Assembly (NCBI GenBank): GCA_947176675.1
Contig: CAMWRN010000176.1
Coordinates: forward strand, 1 to 5,610
Length of the DNA: 5,610 nucleotides
Origin: an uncultured Clostridia bacterium
GTDB lineage: Bacteria > Bacillota > Clostridia > Oscillospirales > Ruminococcaceae
Direction of reading: 5' to 3'
Shown here: positions 5,163 to 5,610 of the stretch, in pieces
Layout: each line of letters opens with the position of its first letter
Numbering within the stretch: position 1 is the stretch's first letter
The notes under the pieces: generated by a model
What the model was told of the DNA's origin: nothing
Seen by the model: only the letters and a program-made list of their open reading frames with translations
Databases searched by the model: none
Translations under genes and position numbers: made by a program

Positions 5163-5610
5163 ATGATTATGCTTATGAATATATTAACGATTATAGGAAC
5201 GATCATAAGTTTTATAGGACTTGTAATCAGCTGCTTCACCTTGTATAAAACATCAAATGTAGAAAAAGCTGTATTAAAACAAAAAATGATACAAGGTTTT
5301 ATTAATGATTATAAATTTATGCATGACGATCTTAATCAATATGCCTGTTCGCTTGAAAATGGCGATATAAAATCTCAAGCTTTTTATGAAATACATAAAT
5401 GCGTAAAAAAACTGCAACATTATTCAAAAATTGAAAAATGGGTTGACGGCAATGAAATAAATGATTTTGTAACTTTTTTTGATAATAATTTTTCAAATTT
5501 ATTAAATTCTAAACCTAATTCAGATTATATAAATGAATTCATTAAAAGACTTCATAGCATAATTGCAATTTTGAGAAAGAGGGCAATTTACATGATATCA
5601 GATCATATAG
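5163..5610 (+). CDS. Hypothetical membrane-anchored protein, 3' end outside the window
   Basis: The reading frame is open from 5163 to the window edge (149 codons, no stop), so the gene is partial. Residues 5-28 form a single hydrophobic segment (NILTIIGTIISFIGLVISCFTLY). A polar, lysine-, asparagine- and aromatic-rich region follows (about 30-149) that looks helical, with heptad-like stretches around 32-50 and 123-143. This suggests an N-terminal membrane anchor with a cytoplasmic domain. I do not recognise the family. Base composition differs sharply from the transporter genes: three sampled 60-base lines have 12, 18 and 8 G+C, against 34 in a sampled line of the binding-protein gene. That points to accessory or horizontally acquired DNA. 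The start is chosen because AAAGGA at 5147-5152 is 10 bases upstream; in-frame ATGs at 5169 and 5175 are alternatives. It has its own strong promoter and is separated from the sugar operon by terminators, so it is probably unrelated to sugar uptake. Confidence 0.75.
   Translation, partial: MIMLMNILTIIGTIISFIGLVISCFTLYKTSNVEKAVLKQKMIQGFINDYKFMHDDLNQYACSLENGDIKSQAFYEIHKCVKKLQHYSKIEKWVDGNEINDFVTFFDNNFSNLLNSKPNSDYINEFIKRLHSIIAILRKRAIYMISDHI

Overview
This window looks like a Gram-positive, low-to-mid GC anaerobe of the Clostridia, most like the Ruminococcus/Oscillospiraceae group. The signs are strong AGGAGG-type ribosome binding sites, a lipoprotein solute-binding protein with a low-complexity Gly-Asp-Ala linker, a sugar ABC transporter without its own ATPase, and a LacI regulator next to it. 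The genus is inferred from style only; no marker gene is present.

Layout. 1-321 has no gene. It holds a distant 11-bp inverted repeat, a good sigma-A promoter (169-197), a LacI-type operator candidate (211-223) and a leader. 322-1338 encodes a complete LacI-family regulator. A 57-bp gap carries a second copy of the operator-like motif (1339-1351), an A/T-only inverted repeat with a TATAAT box, and a strong Shine-Dalgarno. 1396-2832 encodes a family 1 carbohydrate-binding lipoprotein. The next gap (2833-2937) carries a GC-rich hairpin without a T tract. 2938-3957 and 3977-4867 encode the two membrane subunits (MalF/LacF type and MalG/LacG type), separated by only 19 bp. 4868-5162 has no gene. 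It holds two interleaved short stems, two terminator-like hairpins and a strong extended -10 promoter. From 5163 a very AT-rich gene for an N-terminally membrane-anchored protein of unknown function runs off the right edge.

How it works together. The four central genes make a regulated sugar-uptake locus. The lipoprotein captures a sugar, probably an oligosaccharide given 12 tryptophans, and the two permeases form the channel. An ATPase encoded elsewhere (MsmX/MsmK/UgpC type) would have to power transport. The LacI protein probably represses its own promoter and the transporter until a sugar ligand binds. The substrate cannot be read from the sequence. The intergenic hairpin after the binding-protein gene probably lets that protein be made in excess over the permeases.

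The least explained part is the right end, where base composition drops sharply and an unrecognised membrane protein starts under its own promoter. I see no clear evidence of a wholly new system. The best leads are that partial gene, the paired operator motif and the structured 4868-5100 region.
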